64,000 bases of DNA, from positions 62,001 through 126,000 of the forward strand of contig CAYJJG010000002.1 of the NCBI GenBank assembly GCA_964370435.1, read 5' to 3'. A program made the position numbers and the translations under genes. Shown here piece by piece: positions 42,833 to 51,445 of the stretch. How positions within the stretch are numbered: the stretch's first letter is position 1; each line of letters begins with the position of its first letter. The notes beneath the pieces are model-generated. The model was not told the origin of the DNA, did no database searches, and saw nothing but the letters and a program-made list of their open reading frames with translations. The stretch is from CALVGQ01 sp964370435. GTDB taxonomy: Bacteria > Bacillota_I > Bacilli_A > Erysipelotrichales > Erysipelotrichaceae.

Positions 42833-42882
42833 AAAAAGCTGTGATAATAACTAAATTTTAGAGTTATTACTCACAGCTTTTT
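42833..42882. terminator. Bidirectional terminator between the two deaminase genes
   Basis: A long stem (42833-42852 with 42862-42882) with one bulged base and a 9-nt loop. The arms end in AAAAAG and CTTTTT, so it works on both strands. Confidence 0.9.
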
Positions 42883-42930
42883 CTATAAATTAAAAGTGTT
42901 AGATAGTGTCTCTTAAGGTAAATAATTACA

Positions 42931-43413
42931 CTATAAAGAAATCTTTTTTACAGCTACCTCAATACTTGAAGCTAACTGTCTTAACTCAACGTTTGCAGCT
43001 TGTAGCATTTTTTTACTGATAATAACACTATCACTATCAGCATACTTATCACTCTCATATACTATTTTTTTTATTCCTGATTGAATAATTGCTTTTGCAC
43101 ATTCATTACATGGAAATAAAGAAACATAAAGAGTACATCCTGAAGTCGAGCGATTACTATTTAAAATAGCATTAAGTTCAGCATGTACTACATAAGCATA
43201 CTTAGTTTCCTTCATATTACCTTCACGATTCCATGGGAAATCATCATCATTACATCCCTTAGGTAAACCATTATAACCAATTGAAACCACTTTGTGGTCA
43301 TCATCAACAATGACTGCCCCTACTTGTGTAGATGGGTCTTTAGAACGGAAACTAGATAAATGAGCTAAGCCCATAAAATATTCATCCCAGCTTAGTACTT
43401 GTTGGCGCTTCAT
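42931..43413 (-). CDS. dCMP deaminase (ComEB-like)
   Basis: Converts dCMP to dUMP for thymidylate synthesis, 160 aa. Zinc motifs HAELNAIL and PCNECAKAIIQSGI, and the N-terminal SFRSKDPSTQVGAVIV and GYNGLPKG stretches typical of deoxycytidylate deaminases. It follows the rhomboid gene by one base and is the last gene in the lspA-rluD-rhomboid run. SD GGAGG. Confidence 0.93.
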   Translation of the reverse strand: MKRQQVLSWDEYFMGLAHLSSFRSKDPSTQVGAVIVDDDHKVVSIGYNGLPKGCNDDDFPWNREGNMKETKYAYVVHAELNAILNSNRSTSGCTLYVSLFPCNECAKAIIQSGIKKIVYESDKYADSDSVIISKKMLQAANVELRQLASSIEVAVKKISL

Positions 43414-43414
43414 A

Positions 43415-44668
43415 TTAATTACCTCCTGTTATCATGTAATCATTAATATCTTCCTGCATTGCATTTGTTAGCCAGTTTAATCCAACATTATCATAGATTT
43501 CAAATACTTGCATGTAATTAGCATAATAAATATTCTCTACTTCATCAACCTTCACAACTTGATAACCACAAAACAGTGCCAAAATTAAAGAAGCTCCTAA
43601 GATGCTTTTTTTCATGTTTTGCCAAGGACGATGTTCAGTAACTAATAGAGCTACAACTAATCCACCGACAAATCCACCAAGATGCCCCATTAATGAAACT
43701 CCTGGTGATAAACTAATCAAAAGATTAATACCAACTATTAATAATATTGACTTACGGTAATTAGGATCATTATGCATTCCTTTACTAACCATGAAGACAA
43801 AAAAGGCAGCCATTAATCCATATAGTCCTCCACTAATACCTACTAATAGTTCCGTTCCCTCAAATAAAAATACAGCAACTGAACCACTTATTATGGATAC
43901 TAACATCAAAATTAAAAAATTCTTCTTTCCATAAACTAGCTCAATACGAGGACCAAGGATATATAAAGAATACATATTCATCAATAAATGTGTCGCATCA
44001 ATATGAATTAAACCAACAGTAAGAAATCGCCAATATTGATGATTTATCACTAACATTGGTTTAAAGTAAGCTCCTAATGCAATAGCTGGAGAAATAGCAC
44101 TATCAAAATTACTAGCTAATACGTTAATTAATAGAAAAAAGACTACACATATCGCAATAAGAATCAAACTATAACTCCATGTTTTTCGATTAACAGCTTT
44201 TATCTTAGCTTTTTGTGTGCGTTTTGAAGATTGATACTCTTCAAGTTCTCTTGTTAAATTTGCCATTTCGGCCTTTGGATCATCAAATGGTCTAATAGCA
44301 TTTTTAATTAACGGAAAGTAATGACTAATGTTCTTTCCATAAATCTCTTTATCTTTAATAACTACTTGCTCAATATCAACATGGGTAAACACATCCGTAT
44401 CATCACAAAGATGAATTTCTAATAATCGTGCCTGTTTTTTTATGTCTTTTAAAATAGTATGATGTGTAAATAAGACCTGATTTTCATTAGAAAGTGTACT
44501 TACACTATTGCTAGTGGTTACATGGATTACTGGAAATTCAATATTGCTTGGATTACATAGCCAAAACTCATCATCTCGCTGCGCAACATGTACTAATTTA
44601 TAACCATGATTTTTAATCAAGAATAGAACAGTCATAAAAAGCTCAACATGGGATTTAGTTATTTCCAC
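43415..44668 (-). CDS. Rhomboid-family intramembrane serine protease (GluP/YqgP-like)
   Basis: 417 aa. A cytosolic N-terminal domain of about 165 residues precedes seven transmembrane helices. The catalytic serine is in VGISGGLYGLM and the histidine in LMGHLGGFVGG; the HIDATHLLMNMYSLY loop is typical of the family. B. subtilis YqgP cleaves the magnesium transporter MgtE and has a similar N-terminal cytosolic region. The start is GTG at 44668, overlapping the rluD stop by one base, with AAAGGAGG inside the end of rluD. Confidence 0.9.
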   Translation of the reverse strand: MEITKSHVELFMTVLFLIKNHGYKLVHVAQRDDEFWLCNPSNIEFPVIHVTTSNSVSTLSNENQVLFTHHTILKDIKKQARLLEIHLCDDTDVFTHVDIEQVVIKDKEIYGKNISHYFPLIKNAIRPFDDPKAEMANLTRELEEYQSSKRTQKAKIKAVNRKTWSYSLILIAICVVFFLLINVLASNFDSAISPAIALGAYFKPMLVINHQYWRFLTVGLIHIDATHLLMNMYSLYILGPRIELVYGKKNFLILMLVSIISGSVAVFLFEGTELLVGISGGLYGLMAAFFVFMVSKGMHNDPNYRKSILLIVGINLLISLSPGVSLMGHLGGFVGGLVVALLVTEHRPWQNMKKSILGASLILALFCGYQVVKVDEVENIYYANYMQVFEIYDNVGLNWLTNAMQEDINDYMITGGN

Positions 44669-45585
44669 TACATTTCCTCCTTTAATTGATTAAGTATTTC
44701 TTTAAACTCTTCAGGAAGTGGTGCATTAAAAGTTACCTCTTCTTGTTTTGTAGGATGCACAAAACTAAGCTCATAGGCATGTAACATTTGCCCGTTGGTA
44801 TCTAGTGTTTTTCTAAGAGAATAACTATGATCCCCAACTATAGGGAAACCAATATACTGCATATGAACTCTAATTTGATGTGTTCTACCAGTCTCTAAAG
44901 TGCACTGTACTAAAGTTTTATCCGCGAAGCGCTCCATTACTTTAAAATGAGTAATTGCTGTTTTAGCATTAGTAGCTGTAACACACATTTTTTGGCGGTC
45001 TTTTTTATCACGACCAATTGGTGCATCAATAGTACCGTATTCATGGGGTACAACACCGTGTACTAATGCAATATATTTTCTTGTTGCAGTTTTTTTAGAT
45101 AACTGTTCAGCTAAAGATTCATGCGCCTTATCGTTTTTGCACATTACTAATAATCCAGTAGTATCCTTATCTATACGATGCACTACACCAGGGCGAAGTA
45201 CTCCATTAATTCCCGATAAGTCATTACAGTGATAAAGCACTCCATTTACCAAAGTATGATCAGGATTACCTACCCCTGGGTGTACAACCATATTTTTAGG
45301 CTTATTAATTACAATAACATCGCTATCCTCATAAATGATATCTAAATCCATTTCTTGTGGTATAGCTTCTAGTTCCTTCACTTCTGGTAATTGACATATA
45401 ATTATATCGTTAACTTTAACTTTATAGTTATTTTTAACACGTTTATCATTTACCAAGATATGCCCTTCATCAAGAAGTTGCTGAATATAATTACGTGAAA
45501 GCTCCTCACTTTGTTCACTAATAAACTTATCAATTCTTACAAGTTGATTTTCCTCACTCACAGTCCAATTATAATAACTCATCAA
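44668..45585 (-). CDS. rluD: RluD-family pseudouridine synthase
   Basis: Modifies 23S rRNA uridines, 305 aa. N-terminal S4 RNA-binding domain (VRIDKFISEQSEELSRNYIQQ, 8-70), then the catalytic domain with the aspartate in HRIDKDTTGLLV and the late GRTHQIRVHMQYIGFPIVGD. It overlaps the end of lspA by 17 bp, the common lspA-rluD arrangement of Bacillota. Two adjacent methionines; the first is given. Confidence 0.94.
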   Translation of the reverse strand: MMSYYNWTVSEENQLVRIDKFISEQSEELSRNYIQQLLDEGHILVNDKRVKNNYKVKVNDIIICQLPEVKELEAIPQEMDLDIIYEDSDVIVINKPKNMVVHPGVGNPDHTLVNGVLYHCNDLSGINGVLRPGVVHRIDKDTTGLLVMCKNDKAHESLAEQLSKKTATRKYIALVHGVVPHEYGTIDAPIGRDKKDRQKMCVTATNAKTAITHFKVMERFADKTLVQCTLETGRTHQIRVHMQYIGFPIVGDHSYSLRKTLDTNGQMLHAYELSFVHPTKQEEVTFNAPLPEEFKEILNQLKEEM

Positions 45586-46039
45586 TATTCTCCTTCTTAA
45601 ATACCATTAATAAAATGATCACAAAAACTCCAATACACAAACACATATCAGCTACATTAAATATTGGAAAATCATATCCGAAGATATGAAAATCTAAAAA
45701 ATCACGAACATATTGATATAGAACACGATCTATGAAGTTGCCAACAGCTCCTACTAACATTAAAACCAGTGCAAATCTAGTATAGGTATTTTGTTTATCA
45801 CTCTTAAAAAATAACCAACTAATTAAAACAACTCCTGCTATCGTAGTGACATAGAAAAATAACATTTGTCCTTCTAACATACTCCATGCTGCACCAGTAT
45901 TATGAGCATAAGTAATATAAAAGAAATCGTTTATAACAGGGATAGATTCTCCCAACTGCATCGTACTTGCAATATAAGATTTACTAATCAAATCGATCAT
46001 CAACAATACTAGTAAAGCTATTAATTCTCTTTTTTTCAT
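45569..46039 (-). CDS. lspA: Lipoprotein signal peptidase II
   Basis: Membrane aspartyl protease that cleaves prolipoprotein signal peptides, 156 aa. Four transmembrane segments, and the catalytic aspartates in GAVGNFIDRVL and FPIFNVADM; the NTGAAWSML motif is also present. It would process lipoproteins such as the binding protein at 12969-13811. SD AAAAGGAGT. Confidence 0.96.
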   Translation of the reverse strand: MKKRELIALLVLLMIDLISKSYIASTMQLGESIPVINDFFYITYAHNTGAAWSMLEGQMLFFYVTTIAGVVLISWLFFKSDKQNTYTRFALVLMLVGAVGNFIDRVLYQYVRDFLDFHIFGYDFPIFNVADMCLCIGVFVIILLMVFKKENIDELL

Positions 46040-46102
46040 GAATTACTCCTTTTAAAATCTTTATCATTATATCAAATCCTATTAGAAATAGGTACCACTT
46101 TT

Positions 46103-46134
46103 AAAAAAAGTGTAGTATTACTACGCTACACTTT
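46103..46134 (-). terminator. Terminator at the end of the ABC-exporter operon
   Basis: AAAGTGTAG (46107-46115) pairs with CTACACTTT (46126-46134), then seven T on the minus strand. The upstream arm overlaps the stop codon of the 160-aa gene. Confidence 0.88.
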
Positions 46135-46608
46135 ATATATAATAGTTGCTTTTTCTTCTAATTCAAAAGGTTCGTATTTAGCTTGTATTTTCATTAAAGA
46201 AGCTTCATAACTTTCTTCATCAAATGTTAAAGAAGAATTTTGTTTAAACTTTAAGCGCAGTGTATCACTGAACTCTTTACTCAATGTTATTTTTCTATGA
46301 TTAACTACTTCCCCTTTTAAATTAACATACTGAATAGTCAAGAAATAACACTCATTTTCATCTAGAGATGCTAAAAAGGAAGCATCTTCTTGATAATCAA
46401 ACACACAAAAAGGAATATCACTAGTATCTATACTATCATCAATATTTAACAAAAATAAATCTACTATACCCATCGATACATAATATAAAGTAATACCATT
46501 TTTATGCAGTGCATCAATCTCTTCCTGTACATATTTTTCATCTACAACAGAAAGCACAAATTCTTTATTAGTAAATTCAAGATATATACCCTCATTAATG
46601 TTGCTCAT
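46126..46608 (-). CDS. Hypothetical protein (160 aa) in the ABC-exporter operon
   Basis: Soluble, acidic, predicted mixed beta/alpha protein; no signal peptide, membrane segment or motif recognised. It overlaps the second ABC exporter gene by 14 bp and is the last gene of that operon, so it may act with the exporter. A recurrent pattern of short beta strands (FVLSVVDEKYV, YFLTIQYVNL, ATIIYKV) is all that can be said. Confidence 0.7.
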   Translation of the reverse strand: MSNINEGIYLEFTNKEFVLSVVDEKYVQEEIDALHKNGITLYYVSMGIVDLFLLNIDDSIDTSDIPFCVFDYQEDASFLASLDENECYFLTIQYVNLKGEVVNHRKITLSKEFSDTLRLKFKQNSSLTFDEESYEASLMKIQAKYEPFELEEKATIIYKV

Positions 46609-48448
46609 AGATCTTATCCTCCTTTGTTAAAATTTGATCTAACTCTTCGTTAAACTGATTAGTATATAAACGATAATAATATCCTTTTAAAGCCATAAGC
46701 TGTATATGATTTCCTTGTTCTACTATCTTACCTTTTTTAATCACCAAAATCGTATCCGCATGCACAATAGTAGATAACCGATGGGCAATAATAAAGCTTG
46801 TTTTACCTTTTAAAAGATGATCAATCGCATACTGTACAATCCTTTCAGTTTCAGTATCAATTGAGGCAGTTGCCTCATCCAAGATAAAGAATGCCGGATT
46901 AACCAAAATAGCTCTTGCAAATGAAAGCAACTGTTTTTGTCCTACTGATAATTTAGAGCCACCCTCACCTACATCAGTATCATAGCCTTTATCTAATTTC
47001 ATGATAAACTCATGAGCGTTCACCGCTTTACATGCCGCTATAACTTCTTCATCTGTAGCATTGATTTTTCCTACTTTAACATTATCCTTAATAGTGCCTG
47101 AAAATAAATGAGGTGTTTGTAAAACATAGCCTATTTGGCGATGAAGCCAGCCAATACTACGCTTACGGTAGTCAACACCATCTAATAATATTTCACCCTG
47201 GATTGGTTCATAAAAGCGACAAAGTAAATTCACAATACTGCTTTTTCCAGATCCTGTTTCACCAACTAAGGCTACAGTTGTACCAGCCAGGACTTTCAAA
47301 TTAAAATTTTCAAGTACTGGCTCTTCCTTTTTATAATAGAACTCAATATTTCTAAACTCTACGTCCCCCTTAATAGGATCAAGAATTTCTTTAGTTGGAC
47401 TTAGTACACCACCATATTTTTTAGCAATCTCTTCACTATCTTCTAAATCATTTTCAGCTTCCATTAGTGATATTACGCGCTCTGCACTTGCTTGAGCCAT
47501 TTGAAATTCGGCTAGTAAGCGAGCAATTTGCCTGATTGGTTCAAAAAATTGATTTGCATACTGGGTAAACATCAACAAAGTACCAAATTCTAATCCAGCC
47601 ACAAGTACTTGGTGGCCACCTTGCACCAAAATTGCTGCTAAAGAAATGGAACCTAACCCCATAGCCATCGGCATAAACATCGATGAAAGCATCACAGCAC
47701 GAATAGAAGACTCTTTCATTCCCCGTGTATGCACTTTAAACTCATCATAATTCAGTGATTCCAAAACTAACGTCTTAGTCGTTTTTGCCCCACTAATACC
47801 TTCATTAAAACCACTCGTTATCTTAGAATTCATTGCCCTTACAGTACGATAGTTTTTTAGAATCCGCACTTGAAACCAAGCACTAATAACAGCTAGTACT
47901 GGTACCACCATGAATACTAATATTGCCAACTGCCAATTAATTATTAACATTACAACACTAACACCTAACATCACCATTAAGCCCCATGAAAGGTCCATTA
48001 AACTCCAAGATATAATTTCACTCAACCTTGTGATATCACTCGTCATACGTGCCATGAGCCACCCTATAGGGGTTTTATCAAAATAACTGAAGGATAAGGA
48101 ATGAAGTTTTTCAAAACATTGCTTACGAACTGAATAACTAACATTCATTTCAATCTTTCCAGCCAAATAGAAAAATCCATAAACACTAGCTGCTTGAAAA
48201 CAAATTGTTAGAAAATAAACTAAACCAAATAAAATAAACTGAGTTGTTGTTGCTTCATCGAGAATGAAGTAATCAATTGCTAACTTATTTAGTATTGGAA
48301 TAAAAACATCGGATAAAGCGATAAAGACATTTAAAATCACAAGATAAACTAATAGTTTTTTAAAAGGAAGAATCATCTTAATGATTTTTTTCCAAACGGA
48401 AGCATCAAAAGAAGAGTTCTGATATTCTTGTTCCTCAAAATTACTCAT
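46595..48448 (-). CDS. Heterodimeric ABC exporter subunit with the consensus catalytic glutamate
   Basis: 617 aa: six transmembrane helices (about 30-345) plus a nucleotide-binding domain. Walker A GETGSGKSS, signature LSVGQKQLLS (second Gly replaced by Val) and Walker B FFILDEATASID with the catalytic glutamate. It is cotranscribed with the 597-aa subunit (8-bp overlap), whose catalytic glutamate is Asp. This split is the mark of BmrCD/LmrCD-type heterodimeric multidrug exporters with one degenerate ATP site. The substrate is unknown. Confidence 0.92.
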   Translation of the reverse strand: MSNFEEQEYQNSSFDASVWKKIIKMILPFKKLLVYLVILNVFIALSDVFIPILNKLAIDYFILDEATTTQFILFGLVYFLTICFQAASVYGFFYLAGKIEMNVSYSVRKQCFEKLHSLSFSYFDKTPIGWLMARMTSDITRLSEIISWSLMDLSWGLMVMLGVSVVMLIINWQLAILVFMVVPVLAVISAWFQVRILKNYRTVRAMNSKITSGFNEGISGAKTTKTLVLESLNYDEFKVHTRGMKESSIRAVMLSSMFMPMAMGLGSISLAAILVQGGHQVLVAGLEFGTLLMFTQYANQFFEPIRQIARLLAEFQMAQASAERVISLMEAENDLEDSEEIAKKYGGVLSPTKEILDPIKGDVEFRNIEFYYKKEEPVLENFNLKVLAGTTVALVGETGSGKSSIVNLLCRFYEPIQGEILLDGVDYRKRSIGWLHRQIGYVLQTPHLFSGTIKDNVKVGKINATDEEVIAACKAVNAHEFIMKLDKGYDTDVGEGGSKLSVGQKQLLSFARAILVNPAFFILDEATASIDTETERIVQYAIDHLLKGKTSFIIAHRLSTIVHADTILVIKKGKIVEQGNHIQLMALKGYYYRLYTNQFNEELDQILTKEDKIYEQH

Positions 48449-50234
48449 CGCTAATCACCTCCATTTTAGCATTTTGGATTTCGTTAATACGTTGATACAA
48501 ACCAGCTTCACGTACCAGTTGATCATGTGTTCCTCTTTGTGAAACACTTCCTTCTTCAAGTATAAGTATAAGATCAGCATCCTTAGCTGAGGCTACACGT
48601 TGAGTAATAATAATTGTAGTACATTGTTTTTGTACGGACTTTAACTTAGAGCGAATAGCTGCGTCTGTTTGAGCATCTACTGCAGATAAAGAATCATCAA
48701 AAATTAAGATTGGAGTATCCTTTAAAATGGTTCTAGCTATAGCGACACGCTGTTTTTGTCCACCTGATAAAGTAACACCCTTTTCACCTACTAAAGTTTC
48801 ATATCCTAAATCAAATTCATTAATTACATCGTGTACTGATGCAATTTCAGCTACTTTAAAAATATGTTCTTTTTTAGCAGAGCGATTAGCTAAATAAATA
48901 TTATCATAAATAGTTTTAGAAAATAAGAATGGTTCTTGTAGTATTAAACCAATATTTTCACGCAAGTGTTTTCTTTGATAATAGTTAATTGGTTTGTCAT
49001 CAATCAATATTTCTCCTGCACTAACATCATATAATCGTGTTAAAAGATGTACTAGTGTACTTTTACCACTACCGGTAGGCCCTAATAAAGCTACTGTTTG
49101 ACCTTTATTAATTTCAAAGCTAACATCATTTAAAGTTGCCAAATCACTATCATGATATTTAAAAGAAACGTTCTTAAATTCAATTTTACCTAGAATAGGA
49201 GCTTCTGTGCCACTTTCATTATCTTCTATAGGCTCATTCAAAATTTCTTCTAGGCGCCCAATAGAAACTGTCATTTTTCCTAAATCTGATAATAATCGCC
49301 CCAAATTTCGTATTGGCCACAAAATCATTGCTTCATAAGAAATAAATATGAAATAATTACCTACTGAAAAATCACCGGATCGAACACGAAACACTCCAAA
49401 TACTACAACTAATAAAATTTGTAGTAAACATAAAAAATCTGAAGTACCCCAATATATACCAAGTTGTTTCAACAATAAAAAAGTTTTATCTTTAAAATCA
49501 TTAGAGTGTTGATCAAATTTTTCCAGTTCAGCTTTTTCGCTATTAAAGGCTTTTATTACTCGAATTCCTGATAAACTTTCTTGGATAACTGCACTCATTA
49601 CTCCTTCTGATTCATCAGATTCTAGAAATAATTTTTGTGCTTTTGTAAAAAAACGATAAGCAAATAAAATTAAAAAAGGCATAGAAACCACAGAGACAAT
49701 AGCCAATGGTACATCAATACTAAATAAAATTAGTGATGCTACCAAAGCAGTAAAAATGGAATAAATCATTTCAGAAAACTGTGACCCTACAAAACGCCTA
49801 ATGACTTCAACATCACTAGTACAACGCTGAATTAAATCTCCTGTTTTAACACTAACATGATAACGATAAGGAAGATGCTGAATATGATCATATAATGCAT
49901 TACGAATACGATACACCAATGTTTCAGATACTTTACCGTTAAAATAACCACGAATAAATAAACAGATGCTTATGAAAACACTAAGTGTCAATAACATCAC
50001 TGCACCAATCCATAAATTTTCGCGCACAAAGCTTATACCACCCATTTGTGTTGTCAACCAACTTAAAAACGTATTATTAATTGGTTCTAAATTAATAACA
50101 TTATCGATAAAATAACTGAAAATGATCGGTGTACATAAATTTAAAAAAGTATACACTAAAACTACGATAACAATAACAACCAAGCGCCATCGTAATTGAT
50201 GTAAATATTTATTTAAAAACTGCATGAATTTCAA
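48441..50234 (-). CDS. Heterodimeric ABC exporter subunit with degenerate catalytic site
   Basis: 597 aa: six transmembrane helices (about 18-315) and a nucleotide-binding domain. Walker A GPTGSGKST and signature LSGGQKQRVAIART are canonical, but Walker B reads ILIFDDSLSAVD, with Asp in place of the catalytic Glu. It is the partner of the downstream 617-aa subunit. The start is TTG at 50234: AAGGGGG sits 7 bases before it, while the next in-frame ATG (50225) is too far from any SD. No regulator gene is adjacent. Confidence 0.9.
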   Translation of the reverse strand: MKFMQFLNKYLHQLRWRLVVIVIVVLVYTFLNLCTPIIFSYFIDNVINLEPINNTFLSWLTTQMGGISFVRENLWIGAVMLLTLSVFISICLFIRGYFNGKVSETLVYRIRNALYDHIQHLPYRYHVSVKTGDLIQRCTSDVEVIRRFVGSQFSEMIYSIFTALVASLILFSIDVPLAIVSVVSMPFLILFAYRFFTKAQKLFLESDESEGVMSAVIQESLSGIRVIKAFNSEKAELEKFDQHSNDFKDKTFLLLKQLGIYWGTSDFLCLLQILLVVVFGVFRVRSGDFSVGNYFIFISYEAMILWPIRNLGRLLSDLGKMTVSIGRLEEILNEPIEDNESGTEAPILGKIEFKNVSFKYHDSDLATLNDVSFEINKGQTVALLGPTGSGKSTLVHLLTRLYDVSAGEILIDDKPINYYQRKHLRENIGLILQEPFLFSKTIYDNIYLANRSAKKEHIFKVAEIASVHDVINEFDLGYETLVGEKGVTLSGGQKQRVAIARTILKDTPILIFDDSLSAVDAQTDAAIRSKLKSVQKQCTTIIITQRVASAKDADLILILEEGSVSQRGTHDQLVREAGLYQRINEIQNAKMEVISDE

Positions 50235-50254
50235 ATAAATTCCCCCTTATAAAG

Positions 50255-50276
50255 AAAAAACACGATTATCGTGTTT
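50255..50276 (-). terminator. Terminator overlapping the stop codon of the 44-aa ORF
   Basis: AAACACGA (50258-50265) pairs with TCGTGTTT (50269-50276). The 3-nt loop is the TAA stop codon, and at least six T follow on the minus strand. Confidence 0.8.
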
Positions 50277-50400
50277 CATCATTTTTAACTAAACCGTGAA
50301 ATAACTCAAGTTTGGACAAAGAGGTAATCGCTACAATAGTATCGATATCTAAATCCAAATCCAAAAGCACTTTCGCCAAATATAATTGTTTCTTTTTCAT
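50266..50400 (-). CDS. Small protein (44 aa) with a PD-(D/E)XK-transposase-tail-like helical motif
   Basis: Short ORF starting MKKKQLYLAKVLLDLDLD, preceded by TAGGTGAG at normal spacing and ending inside a clear terminator, which argues for a real transcript. The pattern AKxLLxxxLDIDTIVAITxLSKxEL resembles the helix pair that ends many Rpn/PD-(D/E)XK putative transposases (AKxLLxxGxxIExIAxxTGLSxEEI). Here it stands alone, so it could be a remnant or a small regulator. It lies between the TSCPD gene and the ABC exporter genes. Confidence 0.6.
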   Translation of the reverse strand: MKKKQLYLAKVLLDLDLDIDTIVAITSLSKLELFHGLVKNDETR

Positions 50401-50444
50401 TTTCTCACCTAATATCATTATGTGAAAAGGTAAGAAAATTATCC

Positions 50445-50702
50445 TTAATTTACTTGGAAGTGTTTGGATAAAGCTATCGCAATTTGATCAGGGCAAGAAG
50501 TTGCCTTTGCACCACATTTTACACCTGAAAAAGTATCAATGATTTCTTTCACATTTTTTCCTACTAACATTTTAGATATCCCTAACAAATTTCCAGGGCA
50601 GCCACCATCAATTTGAATATTTTGAATAATATCATTTTCTACTTCAAATTGCATAGCTCTAGCACAGACTCCATTAGGTACGTAATTAATTTTTTCACTC
50701 AT
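50445..50702 (-). CDS. TSCPD-domain protein
   Basis: 85-aa protein made only of a TSCPD domain (GGCPGNLLGISKMLVGK..., KCGAKATSCPDQIAIAL), the cysteine-rich module also found at the C-terminus of some ribonucleotide reductases. Standalone copies are frequent in anaerobic Bacillota; function unknown. AAGGAGG before ATG 50702 decides the start; an 18-codon upstream extension has no SD. Confidence 0.88.
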   Translation of the reverse strand: MSEKINYVPNGVCARAMQFEVENDIIQNIQIDGGCPGNLLGISKMLVGKNVKEIIDTFSGVKCGAKATSCPDQIAIALSKHFQVN

Positions 50703-50765
50703 TAATTTGTCCTCCTTCAATGTAATAATAATAGCATTATACCGTTTATTTAGCAAACGTAATGC

Positions 50766-51434
50766 TTACTTAATCACTTCTGAAAGTTTATTAAAAAATT
50801 CATTCTCTGCAATCACTAATAAATAATCTGTTTTCTCAATTAGATAATCAGCAACTGGATTCATCGATAAATGTTCTCCGGGATTTTTTCTAATACCAAT
50901 TACATTTACTCCATAGTCTTTTCTTAAGTTAAGACCAATAAGTGTATTCCCGACCCATTTTTTAGGGGCAGCAATTTCAACAATACTATAGTCATCATCT
51001 AAATCAACAATATCTACAATATTATTTGAAATTAATCTTTTGGCAATACGCTCACCCATTTCCTTTTCAGGACGAACAACGCGGTCAACACCCATTTTTA
51101 ATAATACATCTTTAAAACGCTTGTTTTTAGCTTTTGCTAAAACATAAGGAACATTTAATTCTTTAAGATTCATTACCGCAATAACACTTTCCTCTAGATG
51201 ACTACCCGTTGCTACAACAGCAACATCACAGTCTTGAACACCTATAGAGCGTAATTGTTCAATGTCAGTAAAATCAGCACAAACTGGTTGAGTAGCAATA
51301 TCAACAAGACGATCAACGCAGTTAATATCTTTATCAATCGCAATAACTTCATAATTAAATTCTGATAATTGTTTAGCAATCGTGGAACCAAATACCCCAA
51401 GACCTAAGATAGCGTATGTTTTTCTTTCACTCAT
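50766..51434 (-). CDS. ktrA: Potassium uptake regulatory subunit KtrA
   Basis: Cytosolic gating ring subunit, 222 aa. RCK_N Rossmann domain (YAILGLGVFGSTIAKQL, AIDKD) binds ATP/ADP or NAD(H); the C-terminal TrkA_C (RCK_C) domain at about 135-220 is the site where c-di-AMP binds in Firmicutes. Cotranscribed 11 bp after ktrB. Confidence 0.93.
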   Translation of the reverse strand: MSERKTYAILGLGVFGSTIAKQLSEFNYEVIAIDKDINCVDRLVDIATQPVCADFTDIEQLRSIGVQDCDVAVVATGSHLEESVIAVMNLKELNVPYVLAKAKNKRFKDVLLKMGVDRVVRPEKEMGERIAKRLISNNIVDIVDLDDDYSIVEIAAPKKWVGNTLIGLNLRKDYGVNVIGIRKNPGEHLSMNPVADYLIEKTDYLLVIAENEFFNKLSEVIK

Positions 51435-51445
51435 TTTTATTCTCC

